In this document: positions 17,528-27,112 of the stretch, one piece after another
How the letters are laid out: each line of letters opens with the position of its first letter
How positions within the stretch are numbered: the first letter of the stretch is position 1
Assembly (NCBI RefSeq): GCF_000967425.1
Contig: NZ_FO082820.1
Coordinates: forward strand, 992,001 to 1,056,000
DNA length: 64,000 bases
Direction: 5' to 3'
Source of the DNA: Pseudorhizobium banfieldiae
Lineage (GTDB): Bacteria; Pseudomonadota; Alphaproteobacteria; Rhizobiales; Rhizobiaceae
Notes under the pieces: generated by a model
Databases searched by the model: none
What the model saw: the letters and a program-made list of their open reading frames with translations, nothing else
What the model was told of the DNA's origin: nothing
Program-made: the position numbers and the translations under genes

Positions 17528-18454
17528 GTGATTCGCTTCGTCCTCATCCGCCTGCTGCGTGCTTTCGTCACCATCCTCGCCGTGGTGACCTTCGCCTTCA
17601 TCGTGCTGCGCATGTCGGGCGATCCGGCGCAGGTCATGCTTGGACCCGACGTGCCGCAGGAGGCAGTCGACGCCTTTCGCCGCGCCTGGGGTCTCGATCG
17701 GCCACTGTGGGTTCAGTACTTCGCCTACATCCACTCGATCTTCACCGGCGATTTCGGCGTGTCCATGCGGGACAAGGCCTCCGCCTTGCGGCTGGTACTG
17801 GAACGTATTCCGGCGACACTCCAGCTGACGATCCCGGCCCTGCTGCTGAAGCTCTTTATCGGCATTCCCGCCGGGGTCTATGCCGCACTTCACCGTCAGA
17901 GCGCGATCGACAGAGGCGTTATCCTTCTCGCTATCCTCGGCTTCACCATCCCGTCCTTTGTGATGGGCCTTCTGCTGGTGCTGATCTTCTCGGTAAGCCT
18001 CGGTCTGCTTCCCTCCGGTGGACAGGACACCTGGCTCCATGGCCTGCTTCCGACGATCACCATGAGCATCGGCGGCATCGGCATCCTAGCCCGGTTCTCG
18101 CGCAGCGCGATGATCGAGGTGATGGGTCAGCCCTATATCCGCACGGCGTCGGCGAAAGGCGTTAAGTGGTCGGACGTCGTGTGGAACCACGCCCTCCCCA
18201 ATGCTGCAGTTCCGATCATCACCATTGTCGGCTTCATGGTCGGCTCACTGATTGCGGGGGCCGTCGTGGTGGAATCGATCTTTTCCTGGCCAGGCATCGG
18301 CCGACTGCTGGTGGTGTCCGTCAGCAACCGCGACCTCGCCGTCGTCCAGTGCATCCTCCTGATGATCGCCGCCACCATGGTGATATCGAACCTGATCGTC
18401 GACCTCTTCTATGGCTGGCTGGATCCTCGCCTCCGTCACCAGACCGCTCACTAG
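17528..18454 (+). CDS. ABC transporter permease, DppB type
   Basis: 308 residues from GTG 17528, preceded by TGAGGAG. Six membrane segments, the first at VTILAVVTFAFIVLRM. The EAA loop lies at about 210-230 (YIRTASAKGVKWSDVVWNHA). Conserved DppB N-terminus after the first helix (GDPAQVMLGPD). Forms the channel with the next gene product. Confidence 0.92.
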   Translation: MIRFVLIRLLRAFVTILAVVTFAFIVLRMSGDPAQVMLGPDVPQEAVDAFRRAWGLDRPLWVQYFAYIHSIFTGDFGVSMRDKASALRLVLERIPATLQLTIPALLLKLFIGIPAGVYAALHRQSAIDRGVILLAILGFTIPSFVMGLLLVLIFSVSLGLLPSGGQDTWLHGLLPTITMSIGGIGILARFSRSAMIEVMGQPYIRTASAKGVKWSDVVWNHALPNAAVPIITIVGFMVGSLIAGAVVVESIFSWPGIGRLLVVSVSNRDLAVVQCILLMIAATMVISNLIVDLFYGWLDPRLRHQTAH

Positions 18455-18465
18455 GAAGACACGGT

Positions 18466-19347
18466 ATGACCACTGCAGAGATTGGCCGCCCCCATGCTCC
18501 CGCGACCCGCCGGCCAGGCTTCGTCGCAGCGCTCCGTCGCCACGTGCCTTTGTCGATCGGACTAGGCGTCCTGTGGCTGGCAGCCATGCTGCTTGTCGCA
18601 ATCTTCGCCGACTACCTTCGCCCCTATGGCATCACCGCCATGGACCTCACCAACCGGCTGTCAGCACCCGGCAATCCGAAGCATTGGCTCGGCACCGATG
18701 AGCTTGGGCGCGATGTGCTTGCCCGTCTGATCCAGTCCATCCGGGTTTCGCTGGTCATCGCCTTCAGCGCGACGATCATCTCGGCCGTCTTCGGAACGGC
18801 GCTCGGCTTCGCCGCAGCGAAGTTTCGCGGCGTCGTCGAGCATGTCGTGCTCGTCCTGGCAGATTTCCAGGCGGCGCTGCCTTTCCTCATCATGTCGCTC
18901 GCCGTGCTCGCCTTCTTCGGCTCTTCCATGGTGCTGATCGTCTGCCTGATGGGCTTCTACGGCTGGGAGCGCTACGCGCGCATCGCGCGGGGACTGGCCA
19001 TCTCGGCAAGCGCGCAAGGTTATGCCTCCGCCGTTGTGCAACTGGGGGCCTCACCCTTCAGGGTCTATTTCCGCCATATCCTCCCGAATGTCGCCTCCAC
19101 GCTGATCGTGTCGATGACGCTGACATTTCCCGAGATTATTTTGATGGAAAGCGGCCTGTCGTTCCTCGGCCTCGGCGTGCAGCCGCCGGAGACCAGCCTC
19201 GGCAACATGGTCGGCTTCGGCCGAGAATATCTGACGCGCGCGCCCTGGATCATGCTCGCCCCCGCCTTCGTCATCATGCTGACGACGCTGTCGATCTCGC
19301 TGGTCGGCGACTGGCTGCGGGACAAGCTCGACCCGACCGTTCGCTGA
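18466..19347 (+). CDS. ABC transporter permease, DppC type
   Basis: 293 residues from ATG 18466 behind AGGAAGA; longer upstream frames overlap the previous gene. N-terminal cytoplasmic tail, six membrane segments, and the DppC signatures LGTDELGRDVLARLI and SGLSFLGLGVQPPETSLGNM. Last transporter gene of the operon. Confidence 0.92.
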   Translation: MTTAEIGRPHAPATRRPGFVAALRRHVPLSIGLGVLWLAAMLLVAIFADYLRPYGITAMDLTNRLSAPGNPKHWLGTDELGRDVLARLIQSIRVSLVIAFSATIISAVFGTALGFAAAKFRGVVEHVVLVLADFQAALPFLIMSLAVLAFFGSSMVLIVCLMGFYGWERYARIARGLAISASAQGYASAVVQLGASPFRVYFRHILPNVASTLIVSMTLTFPEIILMESGLSFLGLGVQPPETSLGNMVGFGREYLTRAPWIMLAPAFVIMLTTLSISLVGDWLRDKLDPTVR

Positions 19348-19383
19348 CCCACCAGGAAGTTCCACACATCAGGACCCGATCTC

Positions 19384-20133
19384 ATGACCTTCATTACCGG
19401 CCATCGCGGCGCCCGCAATCTCTGGCCCGAAAACTCCCTCCAGGGCTTCCGCAACGTGCTGGCGCTGGGCGTCGACGCCGTCGAATTCGATGTTCATCTG
19501 ACCGACGCCGGCGAACTCGTGGTCATCCACGATGCGACGCTGGAGCGCACCGCCGAAGGCGAAGGCCCCGTGCGCGCGCTTTCGTCCGGTGCCCGTCGTG
19601 CCACCCGGCTCAAGGGTAGTGACGAGATCATTCCCACGCTCGGCGACGTTCTTGATGTTCTTGGTTCGGCCGAAGGCCTGCCGCTGCATGTCGAGATCAA
19701 GAGCGACCAGAACGGCGCGCCGTACGTCGGCATCGTGGAGAAAGTTGTTGCCGAACTCGCGGTCCGCGGGCTCGATCAGCGCAGCTATCTCACCTCGTTC
19801 GACGTTTCCGTGCTGGAAGACTGCCGCCGCATCGCGCCCGGCATCAAGCGCCTCGTCTCGGTCAACGCCGCCTGGGCCGAAAGGCAGGGCGGCTTGGGGT
19901 CGTTCATCGACGGCGTCGACGGATTGGTCGACATCGTCGCCATCCATCACGAGCTGATGGATACCGAATGGGAGTTGGTTTCCGGTTGCCTGCCGCTCGA
20001 GCGTCTTTGCGTCTGGACGCTCAACGACGAGACGCTGATAACGAAGTGGCTTCGCCGCGGCATCGGGCATCTCACTTCCGACAGTCCCGACCTTGCACTC
20101 AATCTGCGTCGGGCCCTCTCTTCCGCCGCCTGA
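19384..20133 (+). CDS. Glycerophosphodiester phosphodiesterase
   Basis: 249 residues, GDPD TIM barrel. Active-site pattern is present: GHRGARNLWPENS (His-Arg), EFDVHLTDAGELVVIHD (Glu, Asp, second His) and EIKSD later. It cleaves glycerophosphodiesters to glycerol-3-phosphate and an alcohol. No signal peptide, so it acts in the cytoplasm after uptake. Directly downstream of the ABC genes, it suggests that the transporter brings in a glycerophosphodiester or related compound. Confidence 0.9.
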   Translation: MTFITGHRGARNLWPENSLQGFRNVLALGVDAVEFDVHLTDAGELVVIHDATLERTAEGEGPVRALSSGARRATRLKGSDEIIPTLGDVLDVLGSAEGLPLHVEIKSDQNGAPYVGIVEKVVAELAVRGLDQRSYLTSFDVSVLEDCRRIAPGIKRLVSVNAAWAERQGGLGSFIDGVDGLVDIVAIHHELMDTEWELVSGCLPLERLCVWTLNDETLITKWLRRGIGHLTSDSPDLALNLRRALSSAA

Positions 20134-20169
20134 ACCCCTTCGTTTTCACGCAACACCTGGAGATCAATC

Positions 20170-21084
20170 ATGGGCAATATCATCGCGACCGGCTTCAATG
20201 CCGGCTCCACCAACGGAGAACTGGAAAGCCTCGAAGCGGACCTTCGCGCCCTTGCCGAAATCGACGTAGACACGGTCGAGCTGGGACTGACCACACTCGA
20301 CCTGATTGCTGGCGGCCGCATCATCAGGGATCGCGCCAACCGTCTCGTCGCCCTCACGAAGAAATTCGACTTCCGCTATACGGTGCACGGCCTTGTCTCG
20401 TCGAATTTCATGGATCCGGTGACATGCCGTTACCAGATCGACGCTGCCAAGGCGCTCATCGAACTTTGCGATCGCGTCGATGCGCGTGTCCTCGTCCAGC
20501 ACGGCGGTTGCCTGCGCGCCGACCAAATCTTCGACCGCGCTGCCGCCGATATCCGTGAGCGCGAAGCCCTGCTGGAACTGGCCGAGTTCGCAAAGCCCTA
20601 CGGCGTGCGCATCGCGCTGGAAAATATCTTCACCACCGAGCCTGGCCAGTATCGCCAGACGCCGGCGGAGGTAGCCGAGACGGTAAAGGCCGTTGATCAT
20701 CCCAATGTCGTGGCCCTCATTGATTTCAGCCACGCCTATATCGAGTCGACCTATCGCGGCCTCAACTTCCTCGAACAGATCGCTGCCATGGCCCCTGTCG
20801 CGGGCCACCTGCACCTGCATGACAGCTTCGGACGCCCGCAGGGCTTCTATAAGGGCTTCCACCCTCAGGAGAACACCGCCGTGGGCATCGGCGACCTGCA
20901 CATGCCGCTCGGCTGGGGCGACATCGACTGGGAGAGCATCTTTGGCGAACTCCAGTTCCTGCCAGGCACGGTTGCGATGATGGAGATTGGTGCCCGTTAC
21001 CGCGCGGAACAGCCTGAAAGCCTTGAGCGAGCCCGCGGGTTGATGGCGATGAACAATCGGGAAAAGGCGATGGCGGCAGAATAG
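20170..21084 (+). CDS. Sugar phosphate isomerase/epimerase-like TIM barrel protein
   Basis: 304 residues. AP endonuclease family 2 / xylose isomerase-like fold: metal-ligand residues appear in RIALENIF, VALIDFSHAYIES, GHLHLHDSFG and near the end TVAMMEIGARY. These enzymes isomerise or epimerise sugars and keto-sugars. A strong start ATG follows CTGGAGATC. Last gene of the operon. Substrate unknown, but the phosphatase and GDPD neighbours point to processing of a polyol or sugar released from a phosphodiester. Confidence 0.78.
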   Translation: MGNIIATGFNAGSTNGELESLEADLRALAEIDVDTVELGLTTLDLIAGGRIIRDRANRLVALTKKFDFRYTVHGLVSSNFMDPVTCRYQIDAAKALIELCDRVDARVLVQHGGCLRADQIFDRAAADIREREALLELAEFAKPYGVRIALENIFTTEPGQYRQTPAEVAETVKAVDHPNVVALIDFSHAYIESTYRGLNFLEQIAAMAPVAGHLHLHDSFGRPQGFYKGFHPQENTAVGIGDLHMPLGWGDIDWESIFGELQFLPGTVAMMEIGARYRAEQPESLERARGLMAMNNREKAMAAE

Positions 21085-21218
21085 GAGGCAGTGGCTCGTC
21101 CAATGCAGGACAGAGACGGCCAGCACGACTGCACTGACTGTCTAACTGGTGGCGGCAGCAAACCATACAGGAAGTAGTCTGGCTCCGGCATGTCGCGCTG
21201 GCCTCTGTGTACCCTTCT

Positions 21219-21965
21219 TCACCCGACGGCACTCCAGACCAACTTGACGGCGAGGCCGGCAAGCAGGACCATTATCGCGCGGTCGAAGGCAGCCGGTGAA
21301 AGCCGTCGTGCGAGCGCAGCACCTGCCGGCATGAAAAGCAGGATGGGCATGACAGCCACAAGGCTCGCAGCGAGCAGTCCTGGCGAAAGCAGCCCGACAA
21401 GAGCAAGTGTGGGAACCTGAACCAGGGTCATCGTCACGAAGAATAGCGAGATGGTGAAGACATAGGTTTCGCGCTTGAGCCGCATCGCGTTGAGATAGGA
21501 TATCGATACCGGCGCCGAAATACCGGAGGACCCCTGAAGCAGCCCTGCAAGGAAGGCAGCCGGAGCGGCATAGCGTTCTGCTGCGCCCATGGCGAGGCGC
21601 CAGTCGGGACGGGCGAGCCGCAAGATCAGATAGGCGATCACTGCACCGGCAACTGTCAGTGAAAGTGCCTCGTGCGGCAGCCATGCCAGCACGAAAGTGC
21701 CGGCGAGAGCCCCGGATGCGCCGACGCCGGCGAAGATCCACGCGAAGTTGCTGGGTAGTCGGTCCCGCCGAAACCGCCAGCACTGCCACACATTCGGCAA
21801 GAGGTTCGGCATCATCATGATCACAACGGCAAGTTTGACATTGAAGATGGCGGCCAGCGCCGGCACTGCCAGGATCGGTGCGCCAGCGCCCGTGGCACCT
21901 TTAAGAATCCCGCCCAATGCGAGGCAGACGAATATCAGCGCCAATTGGCTCAGGTCGATCGGCAT
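21219..21965 (-). CDS. TauE/SafE family membrane permease
   Basis: 248 residues from ATG 21965; the 30-residue upstream extension is hydrophilic and unlikely. About eight membrane segments in the two-repeat TauE/SafE pattern, with GILKGATGAGAPILAVPAL in the first repeat and GLLQGSSGISAPV in the second. The family includes sulfite, sulfoacetate and organic-anion exporters. It follows the ThDP enzyme on the same strand, 34 bp away, so it probably moves a substrate or product of that enzyme. Confidence 0.85.
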   Translation of the reverse strand: MPIDLSQLALIFVCLALGGILKGATGAGAPILAVPALAAIFNVKLAVVIMMMPNLLPNVWQCWRFRRDRLPSNFAWIFAGVGASGALAGTFVLAWLPHEALSLTVAGAVIAYLILRLARPDWRLAMGAAERYAAPAAFLAGLLQGSSGISAPVSISYLNAMRLKRETYVFTISLFFVTMTLVQVPTLALVGLLSPGLLAASLVAVMPILLFMPAGAALARRLSPAAFDRAIMVLLAGLAVKLVWSAVG

Positions 21966-21999
21966 TTCGGTCGTACTCTCGTCCTTTCCTCTGGTGCTC

Positions 22000-23721
22000 T
22001 CAATGGGTGTCTGACAACGCCACTCGCACATCCAGCATCGCTTGCCGCCGCTCATTTTTAATGACTGCTACGGCGCGTTCCAGTGCAGCCGGAAGATCCC
22101 TGCCGTCTTCCACCTTCTCCACATAGGCGCGGCTCGCGGCGGCGATCATGGAATAATCGGGCGCCGGCTCGAGCGAGGTAAGCGGCATCGCATTCGATCT
22201 TGCTGCGACACCGTCGGGATAACTGTTGATCACCGAACGGCGCACAGCGTTCCACATGCCGTTATTCTTGACGATCGTGAGGATCGGCAGCGAGAGCGCC
22301 TCCGCGATCTGGTGGCAGGCCGGAGGATTGGCAAACATGTAGGATCCATCGCCGACGCAGGCGATCACCAGTCTGTCGCGGTCAGCCAATTGGGCCCCGA
22401 GCGCGGCTGGCAGGGCCCAGCCCAGGCCACCGGAATGGGGATTGCTGAATATCCTGTTCGGCCCTTTTATCCGCATCGCGGAAGGAACGACACCGAGTTC
22501 GCCGAAGACCACGGCATTCTTGTCCATTACCTCTCCGATGCAGTGGCTCAGCCACTCTGAACTCATCGGCGAGCCACGGCCTGCCAGGGCGGCTTCCTGC
22601 GCCGCCGCCAGGCGCATTTGCGAGCGGCTGCGGATGTCGCTGCCCCGAACCTCTGCGGATGCGTCGGCCGTCGCCATTGCCAACCGGATGGCCTTGACGC
22701 CAGCGCCTGGATTCGTGGTGATTGCAAGATCGGCCTGATACCCTCGAACCGGCATTCGCACGAAGTTTGGGTCGGCACCGATGTGGATGATTTTCGTCGC
22801 TTCCTCGGGGCGATGCAGCGTTTCCATCCATGGCACGGCGCTGTCCACCACCAGTACAACATCCGCTTCGGCAAGCGCCCTCTTGACGTCATAGCCCAAG
22901 AACATCGGATGGTCCGACGCCATGATATTGCGGATCGAGAAAGGTTCCGCCACGGCTATGGAATGCGCCTCGGCAAGCGCGGCAATCTCGGCGGCAACGC
23001 GACCTTGAGGGTCGCCCCGCTGGCATAGGATCAGCGGGTTCTTCGCCCCACTCAGCCAGTCAGCCGCTTGCCGGATGAGGTCCGGATCCGGATAGGGATC
23101 GGAAGACGTGCAGACATCGGCGGCCGGTCTTGCTGCCTCCTCCTTGATTGTCTCCATCAGGGGTTCGCGCGGCAGGCTGATATAGACGGGTCCGCGAGGC
23201 TCGCTCATGGCAATGCTAGCAGCCCGCAATGCCAGCATGTCGCCCTGTTCGGGGTAACGCAGCTCATAGCTGAATTTCGTGACATCGCTGACGAGCGAGG
23301 CCTGGTCATACATCTCCTGACCGTACTGGATCGGCGTCATGCGCGCGCCCGGACGGCCGCTCTCCGTGATGGGTGTACGGCCTGACATCATCACGACGGG
23401 GATATTGTCGCTCGCGGCGTTGATGATCCCCATAGCGGAGTTTGCCAGCCCCACATTGACATGCACCATGACGGCTTGCTGTTCTCCGGTCACCAGATAG
23501 TAGCCGTGGGCCATCGCAACCCCGGCCGTCTCATGCGGCACCGTCACCGCTTGCGGCACGATGTCGGGGTCGAGCCAAGCGAGAGCTTCGATGATAGGTG
23601 GAAAGTCGGTACCGGCGTTCGCGAAGACGTAGTCGATGCCGGCGCGCTTCAAGCCAAGCAGAAGGTTTTCGGCGCCAGTGTGACCCGCACGGGATGTATA
23701 CGACCGCTTGCGGCTTTTCAT
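22000..23721 (-). CDS. Thiamine diphosphate-dependent enzyme (acetolactate synthase / benzoylformate decarboxylase-like)
   Basis: 573 residues from ATG 23721 behind GGAGGAAGG; a GTG at 23727 is too close to that site. N-terminal pyrimidine-binding domain with the activating Glu in TVPHETAGVAMAHGYY. C-terminal pyrophosphate-binding domain with GDGSYMFANPPACHQI and the later KNNGMWNA, which is the GDG-NN motif. Reactions of this family decarboxylate or ligate 2-oxo acids. The neighbours, aldehyde dehydrogenase and flavin hydroxylase across the divergent region, suit a 2-oxo-acid decarboxylase yielding an aldehyde, but this is inference. Confidence 0.85.
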   Translation of the reverse strand: MKSRKRSYTSRAGHTGAENLLLGLKRAGIDYVFANAGTDFPPIIEALAWLDPDIVPQAVTVPHETAGVAMAHGYYLVTGEQQAVMVHVNVGLANSAMGIINAASDNIPVVMMSGRTPITESGRPGARMTPIQYGQEMYDQASLVSDVTKFSYELRYPEQGDMLALRAASIAMSEPRGPVYISLPREPLMETIKEEAARPAADVCTSSDPYPDPDLIRQAADWLSGAKNPLILCQRGDPQGRVAAEIAALAEAHSIAVAEPFSIRNIMASDHPMFLGYDVKRALAEADVVLVVDSAVPWMETLHRPEEATKIIHIGADPNFVRMPVRGYQADLAITTNPGAGVKAIRLAMATADASAEVRGSDIRSRSQMRLAAAQEAALAGRGSPMSSEWLSHCIGEVMDKNAVVFGELGVVPSAMRIKGPNRIFSNPHSGGLGWALPAALGAQLADRDRLVIACVGDGSYMFANPPACHQIAEALSLPILTIVKNNGMWNAVRRSVINSYPDGVAARSNAMPLTSLEPAPDYSMIAAASRAYVEKVEDGRDLPAALERAVAVIKNERRQAMLDVRVALSDTH

Positions 23722-23810
23722 CTTCACCTTCCTCCAATCTCATCTATTGGGTCCACGGCGACCCAGACGTGGACGGCCCAGAAGGAAAAATGCGCTTGTA
23801 AACCTGACAA

Positions 23811-23822
23811 ATGCAAGTGCAT
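23811..23822. promoter_or_regulatory. Candidate IclR operator between divergent operons
   Basis: Perfect inverted repeat ATGCA-AG-TGCAT in the 181-bp gap between the ThDP gene and the TAXI gene. IclR regulators commonly bind short dyads at divergent promoters, and an IclR gene is in the right-hand operon. Assignment by position and symmetry only. Confidence 0.4.
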
Positions 23823-23902
23823 AGTGAGGTCACAATCTCTCTTAATGGGATTTTGGAGCGCTTGGGAGTGGGGCGCTATCTCAAACAGCCGGAGGAGAAG
23901 CC

Positions 23903-24859
23903 ATGAAATACGTCATGAGAATGTTCACGCTGGCCGCTGGTCTTGCATTCGGTACCGCTGCAATGGCGCAGACGGTCGGTATCGCGACGTCCAATCCTGG
24001 TTCCATCTTCCACAATATAGGAACGGCAGTCGCGAATGCGGCCAACAAGGCGGGTCTCAACGCAACCATACAGCCGGCAACAAGCCCTAATCAGTATATT
24101 CCATACGTGGCCTCGGGCGGGATCGAATTCGGCGCCGCCAATCTCCAGGAAGTCAACTATGCGCTGGAGGGCAAGGCCTGGTTTGAAGGATCCGCCAATC
24201 CTGATCTGCGCATTGTTGGGCTCGTTATGCCGTTGGTGGAAGCGATCTTCGTTCGCGCCGACTCCGACATCCGCTCCATCGCGGATCTGCGCGGCAAGCC
24301 TATGGTCGATGGTTACACGGCTCAGAATACGATTCTGCCGCAGCTTGACGCAATCTATTCGACCGCCGGGATGACAAGAGCCGACATGCAGCCGGTCCAG
24401 GTTCCAAGCGTTGTCGCAGGAGCTGATGCGTTCATTGCCGGCGATTCCGTCGGCTTCATCTTTGCCCATGGAGCAGGGAAGGTGAGGGAGGCAGATGCGG
24501 CGGTCGGAGGTCTGCGTGCGCTTCCGGTTGAGCCGACGGAGGAAAACCTCAAGAAAGCCCGCGAGCATTGGCCGGTTGCGTTCTTCGCGGAGTTGTCGCC
24601 AGGGCCAAACGTGCCCGGCGTCGAAGAGAAAGCGACCTATTTCGCCTATCCGCAGGTGATCTTCACGCATGCAGGCGTAGACGACGAAACCGTCTACAAG
24701 CTGACGAAGGCGCTATACGAAGGCAAGGAGCAGATGGCTCAGACCTTCCCGCCGTTCAACGCTTTCAAGCCGGAGGACATGGCAGGCGATATCGGCGTAT
24801 CGCAGTTCCATCCAGGTGCGATCCGCTTCTATCAGGAAATGGGTATCCTGAAGCAGTAA
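23903..24859 (+). CDS. TAXI-family TRAP transporter solute-binding protein
   Basis: 318 residues with a cleavable signal (MKYVMRMFTLAAGLAFGTAA, cut after AMAQ), so periplasmic. A strong GGAGGAG precedes ATG 23903. The fold markers are TAXI-like: GIATSNPGSIFHNIGTAVA and QPATSPNQYIPYVASGGIEF. TAXI proteins capture organic acids and amino acids for sodium-driven uptake. Works with the fused permease encoded after a 318-bp gap. Confidence 0.88.
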   Translation: MKYVMRMFTLAAGLAFGTAAMAQTVGIATSNPGSIFHNIGTAVANAANKAGLNATIQPATSPNQYIPYVASGGIEFGAANLQEVNYALEGKAWFEGSANPDLRIVGLVMPLVEAIFVRADSDIRSIADLRGKPMVDGYTAQNTILPQLDAIYSTAGMTRADMQPVQVPSVVAGADAFIAGDSVGFIFAHGAGKVREADAAVGGLRALPVEPTEENLKKAREHWPVAFFAELSPGPNVPGVEEKATYFAYPQVIFTHAGVDDETVYKLTKALYEGKEQMAQTFPPFNAFKPEDMAGDIGVSQFHPGAIRFYQEMGILKQ

Positions 24860-25007
24860 GCACCGAAGGCGAACCCTTGCCGCACGGCGTGAGGGAAGGC
24901 TTTGCACATGTGGACAGGGCTCGCAATCGCCAGTTCGGATGCCAATACTCATCGGAAGATAACTGTAGCGGCTGATGCTGCTTCACGCGTCCGGCTCCCG
25001 GAGATTA

Positions 25008-25038
25008 AAAGCCTTGCGGGCCAGGTCCGCAAGGCTTT
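25008..25038 (+). terminator. Intra-operon hairpin between TAXI protein and permease genes
   Basis: Perfect 12-bp inverted repeat AAAGCCTTGCGG / CCGCAAGGCTTT with a 7-base loop. Weak T-tail, so more likely an attenuator or 3'-end stabiliser than a complete stop. It would let the binding protein be made in excess of the permease, a usual arrangement in transporter operons. The rest of 24860-25177 shows no further gene. Confidence 0.6.
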
Positions 25039-25177
25039 GGGAAGAGTGACTATGCCGCCACCCGGTCTGCTGCGGCATCCAGGCTCCCGCGATACAGGAC
25101 TGCGCTTCGTCCAACCAATGCATCCGCGTTTCGGGCCAACGAACCCACCCTGCAAGCTTCTCAGTGAGTGTCTAGAA

Positions 25178-27112
25178 ATGGCGAATGCTAGAAAATCTGA
25201 TCTCGGGTGGGGACTGTCGAGAAAGGTATGGCAGCCCATGGCTGCGGTCCTGGGAGCCCTCCTCACGCTACTGGCGGTAGCCTGGGCTTTGGCGCTCCCC
25301 CGAATGGTGGGTGTTGCCTTTTATCCGCAGCAGTTCATGGCCGCAGTGCTTGCTCTGGCTTTGCCGCTTGCTTTCCTTCTCTTGCCCGCCCGCCGGGACA
25401 GCGAGCGTTCGGTGGTGCCGTGGTATGATCTGGTCATGGCTCTGCTCTCCCTGACCGCGCTGGGCTACATAAGTCTCAACTATCCTTCGGTGGTGAACCT
25501 GATCTTCGCGGGTCCTGTTCAGGCTTGGCTGCCGGGGATCATTGTCATACTTCTGCTTCTGGAAGCGGTGCGACGCGCCACCGGTTGGGCACTTGTCGTT
25601 ATCGTCGTCATCTTCCTTCTCTACGGTCTGTTTGGAAATGTCATGCCGGGCAGACTTCAGGGACGTGCGCAGGATTGGGAGCGCCTGGCAGGCTATATGG
25701 CGCTCGATTCCAATGGAATACTGGGGCTGCCGCTCAGCATCGCAGCAACTGTCGTGGTTGCCTTCATTCTGTTCGGCAATCTTCTGGCAGCGACAGGCGG
25801 GTCGCGCTTCTTCACGGACGCCGCCTTGCTTGCGATGGGCCGCTATCGGGGCGGATCGATGAAGATATCGGTTGTGGCTTCCGCTCTTTTCGGATCCATT
25901 TCAGGGTCCGCTGTCGCCAATGTCGTCGCCACCGGGATCGTCACCATCCCGATGATCAAGCGGGATGGCTATCCTGCCCACAAGGCCGCAGCGATCGAGG
26001 CGGTGGCATCGACGGGCGGTCAGATGATGCCGCCTGTCATGGGCGCCGCTGCCTTCCTGATGGCTGAATTTCTGCAGATGTCTTATGCGCAGGTTGTGGT
26101 CGCGGCATTGGTACCGTCCTTGTTGTACTACGCGGCCTTGTTCATTCAGGCCGATCTCGACGCAGCGCGTCTGGGCATTTCCCGTGTCGCCGACTCCGAC
26201 ATTCCAGACCGGAAAGCCGTGCGCGGTGGCTTGCACTTCGTGCTCGGCTTCGCAGTTCTCATCTACGGCCTCTTCGCCCTGAACTGGCAGCCGGAGCGGG
26301 CCGCTTTGGTAGCCTGTCTCATCGTGATCGGCACATCCTTTCTCTTTGGCTATCGCTCTGAGCGTCCCAGGCTGCGCCAGATCCTCCGAACGGTGCCGGC
26401 AACGGGTGAGGGCGTGATCGATATCATCCTGATTTCTGCGGCAGCTGGCATCGTGATCGGTATCCTGAACGTGACCGGGCTTTCCTTCAATCTCACCTAT
26501 GCCCTCGTCCAACTCGGTGGCGGCAGCAAGCTCGTTCTTTTGCTTCTGTCGGCGGTTATCTGCATTGTGCTGGGAATGGGCCTGCCCACGCTTGGCGTCT
26601 ACGTTTTGCTGGCGGCTCTGGTTGCGCCAGCCCTGATCGAGGTGGGGATCAATCCCATTGCAGCTCATCTTTTCATCCTTTATCTCGGGATGATGTCGAT
26701 GATCACGCCCCCGATCGCCATTGCGTCCTTCGCTGCCGCAGGCATTGCCAAGGCTTCGGCCATGGCAACAGGTTTCGCGTCCATGAAATTCGGTTGGGCC
26801 GCATTCCTCATCCCGTTCCTGTTCGTTTACTCACCGACACTGCTCATGGTTGGCGAACCGGATGATATTGCACTTGCCATTACAACGGCGACGCTTGGGG
26901 TGTGGTTGGTCTCAGCGGGCCTCGCGGGTTATTTTACCATGCGGCTTTCGCCAGTGATGCGATCGCTTTTCGTGGTGTCCGGGATCATGGCGTTGATCCC
27001 CGCCAATGCCTTCCCGTTTGCTGTCGTTACGGACATTGCGGGTGTGGCCACAGGAGTGGCGCTTATGATCTTCAATTGGCGGCAGGCGCGTGCTGTGCCG
27101 GTAGAGCAGTGA
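25178..27112 (+). CDS. TRAP transporter fused permease (DctQ-DctM type)
   Basis: 644 residues from ATG 25178; the reading frame is open far upstream (24902) but those 92 residues are hydrophilic and not family-like. The N-terminal four-helix DctQ-like part (WYDLVMALLSLTALGYISL) is followed by the large DctM-like domain with SGSAVANVVATGIVTIPMIK and STGGQMMPPVMGAAAFLMAE, which are hallmark loops of TRAP permeases. Uses a cation gradient to import the ligand of the TAXI protein. Confidence 0.9.
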   Translation: MANARKSDLGWGLSRKVWQPMAAVLGALLTLLAVAWALALPRMVGVAFYPQQFMAAVLALALPLAFLLLPARRDSERSVVPWYDLVMALLSLTALGYISLNYPSVVNLIFAGPVQAWLPGIIVILLLLEAVRRATGWALVVIVVIFLLYGLFGNVMPGRLQGRAQDWERLAGYMALDSNGILGLPLSIAATVVVAFILFGNLLAATGGSRFFTDAALLAMGRYRGGSMKISVVASALFGSISGSAVANVVATGIVTIPMIKRDGYPAHKAAAIEAVASTGGQMMPPVMGAAAFLMAEFLQMSYAQVVVAALVPSLLYYAALFIQADLDAARLGISRVADSDIPDRKAVRGGLHFVLGFAVLIYGLFALNWQPERAALVACLIVIGTSFLFGYRSERPRLRQILRTVPATGEGVIDIILISAAAGIVIGILNVTGLSFNLTYALVQLGGGSKLVLLLLSAVICIVLGMGLPTLGVYVLLAALVAPALIEVGINPIAAHLFILYLGMMSMITPPIAIASFAAAGIAKASAMATGFASMKFGWAAFLIPFLFVYSPTLLMVGEPDDIALAITTATLGVWLVSAGLAGYFTMRLSPVMRSLFVVSGIMALIPANAFPFAVVTDIAGVATGVALMIFNWRQARAVPVEQ

